Origin: Paramacrobiotus metropolitanus
Lineage: Eukaryota > Tardigrada > Eutardigrada > Parachela > Macrobiotidae
DNA length: 64,000 nt
Direction: 5' to 3'
NCBI RefSeq assembly: GCF_019649055.1
Contig: NW_026570250.1
Location: 992,001 to 1,056,000 of the forward strand
Shown here: positions 50,241 to 62,300 of the stretch, piece after piece
How the letters are laid out: each line of letters opens with the position of its first letter
How positions within the stretch are numbered: the first letter of the stretch is position 1
Translations under genes and position numbers: made by a program
The notes under the pieces: model-generated
Database searches by the model: none
Told to the model about the DNA's origin: nothing
What the model saw: the letters and a program-made list of their open reading frames with translations, nothing else

Positions 50241-50492
50241 TTGTCTCCTCCGGACGGCCACGGGATCGAATTCGGGCAAGTGCGTTTTCTGGCATTGTCC
50301 GGACGTAAAGAATATGATGTTCAGACGGGGATCGCGTGCGCTCATAATGCCGGTATGTGCGCTGCAGTTCCTCGAACGCTGGTTGAGGCAGCCAGCCTGC
50401 ACGGAATCACATCCGAGCGAAAATATAAGTGGAACTGTATGGGGATCGCTCTAGGAAAATCCGGTTATGTGTGGTTCTTCCAGTATCGATGA
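50241..50492 (+). other. Protein-like open block, unrecognised
   Basis: The frame from 50241 to the TGA at 50490-50492 has a balanced composition (VEAASLHGI, then YKWNCMGIALGKSGYVWFF) and higher GC than its surroundings, unlike the neighbouring noise frames. It has no convincing ATG and I recognise no family. It could be an exon or a decayed gene piece. Confidence 0.25.
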
Positions 50493-50572
50493 TAGTACTG
50501 TATACATTTTCTCTCTCGATCAAGGACTGGAGTGCAACACGCTGGAAATCCGCTCCAGCATGGGCGGGGTTC

Positions 50573-50740
50573 TTGCGCGAAATTTTACGAAGTCTCAGTG
50601 TTCAGTTGTTTTTTACGATGAATACTGAGCACTTGCGTTACACATCGAACCCCTCTCCGATTTATGCGTGCCTCGTTGCTAAGTACTACGAGAGCTCTGC
50701 GTTAACGACATTTAATGCTTTCAGCATTAAATGGCTTTAA
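50573..50740 (+). repeat. Spacer repeat family B, copy 2
   Basis: Second copy of repeat B with one extra T in the T-run. The terminal palindrome is at 50709-50718 and 50724-50733. Here it is not followed by repeat A, showing that B moves or duplicates as its own unit. Confidence 0.93.
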
Positions 50741-51045
50741 AGCTCACAGTTCACTTTATTAATTATGAACTGCCACAATATTATGAGTACTAGTATAGCC
50801 TTGTAAAATTGCAGACTTGTACAGTACCTTACGGTTAGTAGAAGCCAACCTATTACGTTTATTCCAGAATTGTAATAACTAGCGGTGGTTGTTAACCACA
50901 TTATTGCACGAGCGCGAGCGCTAATACCACTAGGAAATACTTGGGATTGTGGAATTGGAAAAGTGTTACGTATGCTCTTCGTGGCGTCAGACAAATTTAT
51001 GCTTTTGACGATCAGTTAACTGCAGCACCTCGCGCTTCGCGCTCG

Positions 51046-51118
51046 GTGCAAATAATACAGAATTGTAATAATACTGAGTATAGTAATAATATTGTAATAA
51101 TACAGAATAGTAATACAA
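51046..51118. repeat. AT-rich simple repeat
   Basis: An irregular array of AATAATACAGAAT-like and GTAATAAT-like words, a low-complexity tract. Confidence 0.7.
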
Positions 51119-52032
51119 GCAGGTTCTTGCATCCTGGCGTTCAGTTTTTTGAGTGCGGGGTTTAATGAATCTAATAATCCAGTACTTGCACGGGTTATGA
51201 TCGATCATTCTGCGATCTAAATGCTATACAGATATATGTATGCACTATGCAGTATCCGTGATTCAGTTTCTGGCTGTAATTTCGTATGACTTTTCCCGTT
51301 CGTCGGATGTGATGAAGAAAACTGGAAACGCGAAGAAAAATGGGTTTTTACGAAATTCGATGTAAGTTTTGATTGATTAATAATGGTCTAGTTTAGTTTG
51401 TAACGCTGAATACCTCGTAAACTGCGGCTCGTTTTCCCCGATTATGTATTTTAGACCGAGATGATATTAGTGGAAATATAAACTGAATTAGTTAGGCATA
51501 CGAAGTCAGCGTCATATCGCGAAACTACGTATGAGTATGAGCATGAAAATTTAGGTTTTTAGCACGTTCTGATTCCAGGACTACTATTTATGTGAAGTAA
51601 CAGGAGCGTATAAGATTGTGCTGCTGAAGAATTTTTTTTAAAAAGATATCTAAACCTTTGTCCTGCTACTCTGGCTTTCTTGTGCGGTTGAATCAAGAAA
51701 ATCGCAGACTTCGTTGATCAGAGATTTCTCACTCGGTAGTCGGTAATTATTAAGTACTTAAGTAGTGATTAGTTATCATGATCATGTATGATGTAGTACA
51801 GATGTATACCTACTGCATTCAGCTGCACTGTGCCAGTATACTTATATGAAACGAAGAACAGCTAGTAAACCGTGAATACCTTGAATAGCATCTATATCTA
51901 GGTTATATAGATTAATAAATCTCTGGTTGTAATACGCATTTCTTGTAGTAGTACAGTACGCATTTCTTGAGTTTCGCAGGGCACAGACAGTACCGTTTCG
52001 CCGTACTCTATGGTGTTTGTTTTTTGTTTCAG

Positions 52033-52502
52033 CAGCTAATAACCCTCCACCCGCCCCACATCCTGCTGTTCCTGGACCTGCCGGTGCTCCTGCCCAACAT
52101 CCACCGCGCACCGTGGCCGTCCTGAGCATGATCAGGACAGTGGAGCTGCTCCTGGACATCTTAGGGCAACTGCCAGTTGGCCCTGGCCTGATCCCGACGG
52201 CCATGCTGCAGGCGCTGGCAGGCGTGATTGACGCCATTTGCGCTATGGTCGGCGTCCTCTTGTTGCCACAGCCTCCAGGCTTACCAGGCCAGGCCCTAGA
52301 CGGCGGCAACGCAGGCCCACAGGAGGCTGATTCTGCGCGACTGCTGCTCCTCTCCCTGCGTCAGTTCCTGCAGACCGTTCCTCTGGAGGAATCCCAAGGA
52401 CCGACCATCAGAAACGCGGTCACGGCACTTCGTGACCGTGTCTATGTGCTCATCCCGCAATATTTACCCGCACCTGAGGACGATGAAGACGACAATGCTT
52501 AG
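52033..52502 (+). CDS. GC-rich orphan exon, Pro-rich then hydrophobic, acidic tail
   Basis: A frame of about 157 codons opens after a polypyrimidine-CAG acceptor (52029-52032) in phase 1 and ends at TAG 52500-52502. It reads a Pro/Ala-rich lead (NNPPPAPHPAVPGPAGAP), a Leu-rich helical or hydrophobic middle (VELLLDILGQLPVGPGLIP, then VIDAICAMVGVLLL), a charged helix (LRDRVYVLIPQYL) and an acidic end (EDDEDDNA). The base composition is much more GC-rich than everything around it. No family is recognised. Its start would have to come from an upstream exon, perhaps 46595-46640. The duplicated GABPA tail begins at 52504, so its 3' UTR and poly(A) site would be the copied GABPA ones. It could be a real lineage-specific gene or a chance frame; composition and splice signal favour real coding. 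Confidence 0.45.
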
Positions 52503-52503
52503 A

Positions 52504-52614
52504 GAATCGGAACTGAGTGTGGAAGTGCCGCTGCCGCAGGAGCGTAAATCCATTGGAACGGCTCTCGATCTGCGACGTCTCAGTAGCCATAGCCTGTCGC
52601 AGGTGGCTGCCTGA
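52504..52614 (+). pseudogene. 3' fragment of GABPA exon 8
   Basis: The last 37 codons of GABPA ([17 protein letters not shown] onward to SLSQVAA and TGA 52612-52614) are repeated here, identical in protein to 43079-43189, with the GABPA 3' UTR following. All upstream exons and the ETS domain are absent. The preceding orphan frame is in a different reading frame, so no fusion protein is made. Confidence 0.9.
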
Positions 52615-53354
52615 TTCGGGATGTCTTTTTGAGTTTTGTTAATGTTTCGTATCGTTTATGGCCATATTTGCCCGTCCATTCCACAGAGACAGGATCGATA
52701 CGCACTATTTTTGTTCTTACGCCCGATTTCAGTTTTGGTATCTGTACAGTATGCCTGCTAGCTTGTTGATTTTTTGTTACTGACCATTGGACTTAGATTT
52801 CTGAATTATGTTAAATTTGGGTCGGCTGGTCGGTGTTTGGTACGATATTTTAAATGCTAGCAGTATTCTGATGTTTTTCGATGGAAGCGAGATGTTTTTC
52901 GATGTTAGCAAAAGCTCTGTTTTGACGATGCATATTTTGTGACTGGATACAAATGCACTGCTTTGAAATCTCACGAGGAATAACAGATTACATAAGTTTC
53001 GCGATAATACGAGTGCAAGTTCCGCTTCGCTCTAGTTACCATTAATTTGTTGAACAACAGCGAAAGATTAACATCATCCATAACAAGCAGTAGACGATAA
53101 ACAATTTGCGTAGACACAATTTTGAGCACAAACAACAGAGAACCTTTTTTCTTGGTTAAAAACAATTCAAATCAACGAAGAAAACCTCTAGAAAGGCTTG
53201 TGAAGCGCAGGGCGTCTCATTGTTGAGGCTTCTGCCCAAAAGTATTCATGGAAAGCATCCACGAGACCGTATCACACAGAGCCGTCATTTCAAAATGCCT
53301 AAAACAGCATTTTCTCGATAGACTTTTGAGTCGAAGTACGTAAAGCACCGGTTG

Positions 53355-56300
53355 TTAACACGTAATGGCATGCACGTACCTGCTGATATTCTCCAGTATC
53401 CTCAACTTATCCAAAAGGACTCGTGTCACCGTATTCCGAAACTGTCCAGCGCAGGCGCAAGTTTTCGATACATGGCGATCAAAGATCTGAAAGAATGCGC
53501 AAATTTTAAGTTACCACCAAAGTCTATATTTCCCGAAGAACATCAAGGTTAACCTGTCGACATTTCGAGCAGACCAAATCTTGCAAGTGGTAAGCAACGT
53601 TCATCTTCTTAAGTGCTACAAACAGGCGCTGCTGTATCTCTTCCCGAGAATAAGGACGCCTGCAATCTGCATTGGCGCAAACCCAAAACGTGCTGAAACA
53701 AAAATCACAATGTCTATTAAAGTTTTAATGCCTGTTCCTTTCAAATAGTCAAGTTGTACAAACAAACGATCACAGTCTTGGTAGTCTTAACTCCAAAAAC
53801 GGGGAGGATTTTATACCTATCTTCCACTGTGATCGGCTGATCTTTACAAAGGTCAAGATCGCGACAACTATTGCATTCCGAGCAAATGACTTCAGGCAAA
53901 GTGTACGTCAAACAAGGATCAACCCATTCTGCCTGCGGGGAGAATTCCCCCACTCCAATCATCTTTAGCAGATCACGTTTCATCCTACGCACTTCATCCT
54001 TCACATCCACATGTAGACTTAACACCTGCAAAGCCAGACTTTATTGCTGAATTACCGTATTATCGTCATGCAGGGATGACGGTACGAGTTGTACGATACA
54101 ACTCTGTACTACGTCACCACAGGTGTGCAGAGCCAGCCAGGTGGATATGTGGCCAGCGTGGTGTTGTGTTCTTTTAGTGTGTTGATATGCACAGTCTTGA
54201 CTGGCATATATTTTTCTCTTCCCTTTTGTGCCCTTTCCTCCGCAATGTATTGCATTCACTTATGAATAAAATTCCCATTTTATTCACGTGTGTTGTCTCA
54301 TATTCATTCGTCATCCGGGATACGAGGATAAACCTCGTATTCCCTATAGTCATGCCACATAATTTTAAGCCATTTTCAGCTGTTTTTGCTTTTTAAGCCG
54401 GTCTTCAGCTATTCGTTCTTGCATAATCTGTTTTTCTCTTTCCCTAAAAACAAAGCTCCCGGATACTACTATTTTACCTTGCACACGGCTTTCGTTAACT
54501 CCAGTGCAGGATTCTGCATATTCACATGCGAGCCAGGCAGAGCAGGGAACAGGTTCACTTCTTTGCCGCCAATTCGACGAATACCGGTTGGCATAGTACG
54601 CATTACTGTTTGGATATTTCTGAAATAATAAGTACTCTACGTTTAAATCTCCAAAAAATTAAAATTAACAAAAAAACACATACTGTAGTATGCTATGATG
54701 AACGCTTCCAAGCAGCAGCTGCTGTAGGTACACCACAGGCGCTTCTGCTTCGTGATCTTCGTCTTCGAAATACCGACGGGGGACAATTTCACCTTTGGCA
54801 ACCTTCTTAAAATACTCCTGATACTGCAAGTTGGCCTGCATGACGTAGCCCGTAACGACACCTCGGAACATTTTCTGGCATTCGGTTGGGAGAAATCCTA
54901 TGAGATTCCACACCCACCGAATGTCCGGATTATTCTCGTCGCCTTGTTCTTGGCTGAAATAGCTCATATCCCCGAAGTAGTCTCCGAATGTCCGATCATG
55001 TATACGACTAGAATCCGATTCTTCGGGCATTTTCACGGAAACACCAGCATAATTGGACTGTTACACAAACACACATGCACGATAAGAAATGCAAGGAGAA
55101 ACAAAAATACGCTTGCTAATCGTACGTACTACACTACCGCAATAGAAAATTGAAAACAAGCCTTAAGTGGATAAAATTAACGATTATTAACTCGCAAATA
55201 TAAGTATAGGTAGGAGTGCGACTTGTTTACCGCATCTAGCCACAATAATGTAGTCCATATCCTTTCCGGTACAATGCTCAGTCCATGAAATAACTGGTCC
55301 TGACGCACACGATCCATGGTGAATTTCAGCTGCGCCAGAGCTTCGTGCACATTTCCTTTATCGGTATTGACCACCATCATAACAGCCGTCGCATATACAA
55401 CATGACACCCGAAGCTGTTAATATCCTTCACCAGTTTGATCAACATTTTCCTCATGATGCCGATCATCTTGCGGTGCAATGCGGGATCATACAGCAAGGA
55501 TGTGGAAGAACGTATCCATCGGAAGATATGCAGCGCCATTTCGTTGGCAAGCTGGTTGCCCCTTTCAGCTTCGCGGGTGATATTCCGTACCATGCTGCCG
55601 AGGATATCGAAAGCGTACTGGACCTGGGCCGATTCATCATACGGAGCCACATCCACCACGTGAATGCCCGTTTTAATCTGCTCTTCTAAGCGAACCTAAA
55701 CACAAAAACATTCAGTTTATAAATTCAAACAAAACAACAATAATCGGCAAAGGAAACGCAACTGAAGTGTCGAAATGCAGCAAACTGCAGTATTCATGCT
55801 TCGTCGCATCAAAGTCAGACAGAAAAGAAACGAACACCAAACCGAATTTAGTGGTCGAAAGGTCACTTTAACTTGTTAAAATAAAGCCCAACAGTTAATG
55901 CACAAACCTGAGGTGCGCGATCGAAATTGATGGACTCAGCAATCCCTTCGGAACTGTGAATGTGGTGTCCAACTAATATTGAGCACACCGCTAAATGCTC
56001 CACTTCCATTTTAACTGTGCATGTGGGATACAGCCGCGGTTGGCTGATCTGAAGAACTTTCTCTTCGTCTTCGGCAATTAATCTACAAAGAATAGATATG
56101 TTTATCAAACCACAGCAATTACAAAAGCGTAAATACCTGATATCATCAGTCTCCTTGCCGCCAAAATCAGGACGTTCTTTGGGCGTTCCCCACATGATCA
56201 AATTATGTCTTTGAAGGAGACGTGCATAAAATAAATCGCATCCAAATACCGCAAAATCCTGAAAATAATTCACTGTGTTACAGTCCGAACCGCAATAATT

Positions 56301-59300
56301 TATAACACTGAGCATACTTTTGGCGAATTTCCCCATGGAATATCAAAAAAGCGGCATTTTTCCAGTGAACTCTCCACGACAGAGTGTAATTCTAGAAACC
56401 GCTGCAACATTTTCTCCGAAGCTTTAGGCTGCCAGTTCATGTATATTTCCGTATCCACACGCTCGTCCTCATGTTGATACGTGGGAACAATTGGAAAACG
56501 TCCCAGAGCCGGAATGTTCTCAATCCAGAAAGACGCAGGATGGCTACCATGAAGGAAAACTACGCTGGAACCGTGTCGTTGTGCGATATAGTCTGTCAGC
56601 GACTTGTCCAACATACGATATATCTAAAAAAAAGTTATTGACAAATTTATTTGATAATCAGAATTTAAACGATAACTCAGGCATTGTTTACTTGCAAAAT
56701 ACTTGTCATGACTCCTATGAATAAACTGAATTCACGAGTCTGTTCACGCTTCATAAACGACTTCGCAGCCAGCCTGCACAACTCACTGACAGTCGGGACG
56801 AAGCTTTCGTTAAAAATTTCAGGCGTACCCTTTTTATGTCGGTTTCAACATGTTTGTTAATAAACTCCTGATCTTCCGGAGGCAGGCATTCGTCTCCATG
56901 TTCTTCGACCAACTGTTGCCGCATGGTCTTATACATTCTGTCCAGCTTAGCCGGGAAATGGTTTTCTTTCCTGATATCTTTAGCGATAATGAGCTCCTTC
57001 CTTTGCTTGACGTAAACTAATGCAAACCTGCAATAACCACAACTTCAGGCATACAATTATTCCTATATTCGGTTTCGAAATAAACTTACAGTTCTTTTCT
57101 GTCCATTTTATAATGAAAGAAATAAACAGGATTTAAGGATCCATTGGGTAGGTATTCCACATTCTCGTCCAATACCCGTTCGATATCCTCCAGGAAATAC
57201 ACGTCCGACTCGCGTCTTGCGACCTCCCGCCTTTTTTGTGGAACAATCCGGCAGACGCTGCCCATACTGCACAACATGCGAAACATTAGCGGAATCTGCG
57301 TCTCGTAGATGCCTTCTACCGACGGATCGGTTAAGTCATTCAGCAATTCATTTTGATGTTTTTGGAAGGCTTCCTCTTCTACTCGGTACTCGTAAACATG
57401 GTCGCCGCGTTTCGAGCGAGGCAGAATCTTGTTGACTTTCTGCACGATTCTACCATCGCCAACTGGTTTAGGAAAGCGTCGATTTATGTAAAACAACCGA
57501 TAAACTTTCAGCCGAATTGTGTGCATAGTATTGTCGATTAAGGCAAAAACGTTGTACAATCCTGGACTGCCGGTTTCGGCAATCTGCAAAGTCGAATAAC
57601 CAACATCAAAATAATTAGCACGCAATTCAGAAACATAAAAAGCGCGTAAGTAAAAATGGGGCAGATTTTATTGTTAAGCGTAGAAAAATATACGACAAAG
57701 TATTTATTAGATTTTGTCCACATCTACAAGATGCTTTAGAAAAGGACACAAAAGAGACTGATGATTTACCTGCACCACGTGCCAGTTCTTTTCGATGACA
57801 TCTTTGCGCGCTTGCTGCACGAATGCCCTGACACTGGCGCCGCTTACAACAATTCCAGAATCATAATTCAGCGTTCTGGATTTCTTCCGGGTTTCTTTAT
57901 GACGCCGCATCCACGCCCATTTTTGCCGGTGGAAATCCAGCCAGTCAGTCAGCTCCCTAGACGTATGGCCTTTGGGAGGCGGCTGCCCCAAGGCATCTTG
58001 CCAACGTTGCGGCGCAGCAGCGGCAGTTTTAGCAGGGCTAACCGCAGCCTTACGCTTCCTTGATACCGTAATCGCTGGTGGTAGACGGAGAGAAGTCTCC
58101 CCATTAATCGCTTCAATATCCACAATATCCGCAACTGCAGCGGGCTTACTCACTGGTTTAAACATATCGGTAATCCGCTTTTGCTTGAAAATGTCGTTAT
58201 GCTCCTGCATGCGTTTGTGGAGCCAATCGGGGTACGGAACACGGGGCACCGGATTGGGAATCTGAAAAAGATGAACCATGAATAATACGAAAATGCGCTG
58301 TGCAGAAATTAAACCGTTTACGCTTTGTAGTGCGGCCGGAATGGTGACAATCTTCTGGATTGCCCCATTGAGTCGTTCAATGTAGTAGTTCCAGTCGAGA
58401 ATATCGCGAATATCATCAGATTCCAGAACCGGCACTTTCAGCCACTTTTTCAGATAGTGTAGTCGTATGTATCTAGCAGCCTGCCAAATCGCTAACGGAA
58501 TAGCGCTAAAAAAGTCAAACTGTTCAGCCTAAACCTTCGAATTACCCAAACCAAAAGAAGAAACTCACCGCTCAGTTACCGGGGCTCCTTCAGGTTTTTT
58601 CGCAATCACGTATCGGCAGTTTAATCCAGCGTCCTTGATGACGCTTTCCCCAAGGAATTCCGCCAACCTTCGGGCCGTACTGATAGATGTCGACTTCAAT
58701 GCACCGTATTCGGAAATCCTTTTAGACATATTACGATTTTCCGCAATAAGGTCACACAGTTCAGAATCCGCCAACGTTCCTCCCTGATATTTAATTTGTG
58801 GTCAAAACGTAGCAAAACCGAGCACAAGAACTGCTACATTAACAGAAACGAACGGACTGACCTATGCTCGTTCCGGCTGCATTTAAGTTAACAAACGGAA
58901 AATACGTGGCACGATTTTCGAGGCCTTTCAAGATCCTAATTTTCGTACCTTTGTGTGCAAAATATCCAACCAATTATCGGCCACTTTGGCCACTTCAGCA
59001 TAACATTCTTGCAGAGATTCTCCAAGCAAGAACGTTTCAAAAACCGCCGTTTGGAACAGTTTAATCAGCTGCAACTCTCCACGTCGCTTCACCTCGAATC
59101 CCTTCAACTCCGCTAACGACCCATCAAAATTGAAAACTGCATAACGTTTCTTTAACTTCTTCCCTTCTTCTTTGGCAGCCGGCAGAATCATAGCCAAGTA
59201 AGGTCCATCCACTTCGAAAGCAATGGAATTCTCCGTACGTTTAGAATAAATTAGATGGGCCGGATCAGTCAGCTCCTGATACTGCGGGTTGGAAAACTCA

Positions 59301-62300
59301 TCTCGCACCATCATATTCAGCATGACACCAGGGTAGTTTATCGTGGCGCCTTTTGGCATGCCCTCCACTTCCAGCTTAAAGGTTTCCGGAAACGACTTGG
59401 GAATGGCACACCAAATCCCGTCGGTGTCCAGTTCCAAGGGCCGACCAATTTGTTCCACAATCTGACGCGCGCGTTTGATAATTGATCCACCCGTGTGACA
59501 CACAATACCAGCCATCTCCATACTGTACCAGCGAGCACTAAACACAAGGGCAAGTTTATAACAAAAGTGACACAACCATGCTTGCCGCACACAGGCACAC
59601 TCAATACCGCTAACGTAGCAAGAGAACGCCACAATCTACTTCATAGAGCTACTAGTTCAATTTTTACCCGCGCCGCATGACGTAGCCGTAAAAGGAATTC
59701 AGGATACATTTGTGTGCAAGCTGCAGGGAATCATAAACCACTTCCATGGCTCGAGCCTTCTTTTCCCTTTCGGAATTTCCGGCTCGTTGTGCTTCAAGTA
59801 CGTCTTGTTTGGCTTTCTAAAATTGAATTTCGAATTACACTAGGATTAACCAGTACATCTGTATTCCGAGTCTGATAACCTTTTTTGAGATAACGTTAAT
59901 AATTTAGTGAATTACCTTGAGGTTGTCCTTATGCTCATACCGTTTGTCACGGAACATACGGACGGTGTCCACATAGAAACTGTTTTCTCGTTGGCACACA
60001 ACCGATTCCCGCGGCTCCTCCCGGGTAATGTACAACCTTTTGTATGTTTTTCGGCAGTATTCTTGAAATGACAAGGATCAACGCCTTAAACCGTAAAATA
60101 ATTACGCAAAATAAAATACCTGTGAGGCGTTTCTTTTCGTATGTTGTTTTTTCTTCTCGAGACAGCTGATGGAATGCGCGCGGAGGACGATTTGGGGCAG
60201 CTGGAGGAAACTTTTCAGTTTCAAGTTGCTGCTGGATTCTGTGGAATTCACTTCGGGTTGCCGGCACTACAATGTACACAATTCTTCTATTTAATGGTAC
60301 ATCCAGAAAACTAAACGTTCATCAAATTCCATTATCATTTACAAAGTATTCGTATTTCGTACTATGTTCGCCACGCCAAGTCCATTTCATTTTCCTCCGG
60401 CAGTCGTTCTTTGGTTGATTGAACTGGCATCCCGCACAAGTGTCGTCGATAACCAGCGCCGAAGGTTGCAAGCGGTTGGTCAGAATAATATTCGGGTACA
60501 TAGCGGCCACATCCAAATGATACAGTAACGGATGCTCTTGGCGAATTGGATTATCCCGCAGATCAACCAAACGATCACGAATTTGATCGCAGACAGCAGC
60601 GAAATTCTTGACCTTAGTTATATCGAGTTTTTCTTCCTCCACGATAGCATGAGTGATTGTTTTCTCCAGGCTATCGATAAGCGTTTGCACTCCCTCGGGG
60701 TTCTGTTGATATGAAAAAAGTAAAATGGTAACTATAAACACCTGCATGTAAAGAACAGCAAGCGAACCGTATAAAGAAAATGGATGCGCCAGTTCAGATT
60801 GGAGTCTCGATCTTACCAAACGAAATTTCAAAGGCAAATCAGCCCGAAAAATCCCTGCCTCCAGGGCCTCCACGTGACCTCCAACGTACGTTTCCGATTC
60901 CACAACATGACCATCCTTAGTCAGTTTATGCAACATAGAGTTGTGTTTACTCGGAAAAATAACGTTTGCTTTGTGTGCTTCAACCATCAGGAGGGTTTCA
61001 CATAACGTTCCTGAACCTTTCCGCAAAACAGAATCCTGTTCCATGGGAATAATGGTACAGAGTGCAAAGATAAACGGATGCACATATTTCATGTACAGGT
61101 AATAAGTGGCAACCGCGTCCGACACGGAGTAATTAGCCAGAATCTGCGGCTGCTCCCGAGCCATTTGTACCATCAACTCCGGATCCAGCTCCACGGGATT
61201 ATATTTCAGTTTAGCTTTACAGACAGCTTTCAAATTTTGGCTGCCGACGGGTAGGTAACTATCACGTTTCACCCATTTGAAACAATCCATATGGACAGCG
61301 GAGTGGGAAAGGAAATCTTCCCCGGTTCTGGCGAAACCCAGTTGATCATACAAGCTGATACCGTTCGCCCGCGCTCGTGCTTCGATAAATGGCCTGCAAT
61401 TATTACAGAACGTTTGGAATTTGCAGCATTTTGGGTATTAAATACGCAAAATAATTTTTACCAATCGAAAAAATCACCGTTGTACGTTGTGAAAATGACC
61501 GGCTGAGTCTTTAGAAGGTGGCCAAAGAATCTTGACAATAAATGAGATTCATCAGGCTCGTTGAAAATGGAGAAAATACCCTCGAATTCTGGCTTTGGAG
61601 TATACTCGAACGAACTGATATCATCGGACACGATTTCCCGGTTTACAATCAAAAATCCCTAAACAACACACACTGCAACGCATATAATTTGCACGATGGT
61701 ACAAGCCAGCTACCTGTCCGTTAATCATATATGAAATCATCATGATTTTGTCTTTTAATGGATCGGGAAACTTCAAGGGTTCTTTTGTGGTTTCAATGTC
61801 GTAGGCACACACCACAACATCCTAGAAGCGTAATCAAACTGTAACGTCAAAACTGGCCAAAAATCGTAAACATAACACGCACTGGAGGCTCCTGAATGTC
61901 ATCTCGGAACTCCATTACAGGCGGTACACAAGGTCCAGCCTGCGGGGTCACGCCATACCACAAGCCACAGAATATCTGCTTATCAATGGCCACACGGACA
62001 TGGAACGGTACATCAAACTCCCTGCACAGTTGATTTTATGTAGTTAGTTATAAGTCATGGTATATTCCATGTCATCCAAATTAACAAAATATTAAAGTGG
62101 CATATTAGACCAGTTTACTAGTTACATAAAAGTAATACCGGATATCGATTATATTTTCGATAGGGTCACTTCGGGAATCCTGTACATAATCCAAATCCAA
62201 ACCACCCAGAAAATTTAAATTGGCCTCTCCGTACGTATTTGTGCTAGCATTATGGCGATTGCGATTTCTTGTAATTTTCGGCATCAGCTCCTTGCGAACT

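Larger units (their letters stand above)
45980..52032. other. Spacer between the duplicated blocks
   Basis: This is about 6 kb with no known gene. It contains two families of short dispersed repeats, a 25-base tandem repeat, AT-rich simple repeats, a candidate first exon (46595-46640) and a protein-like block (50241-50492). It looks like inserted or rearranged DNA, since a simple tandem duplication would join the two copies directly. Confidence 0.6.
52504..55655. repeat. Segmental duplication, copy B
   Basis: Direct repeat of 43079-45979, about 250 bases longer because of an insertion at 54071-54354. Its right side is continuous with the complete POLE gene, so POLE in this copy is the native one, while the GABPA piece on its left is the broken one. 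Confidence 0.95.

Noticed and set aside
52432-52614. Frame running from the orphan block into the GABPA fragment, suggesting a fusion protein
   Set aside because: It uses a different frame from the orphan exon, which stops at 52502; the fusion frame has no upstream coding evidence.
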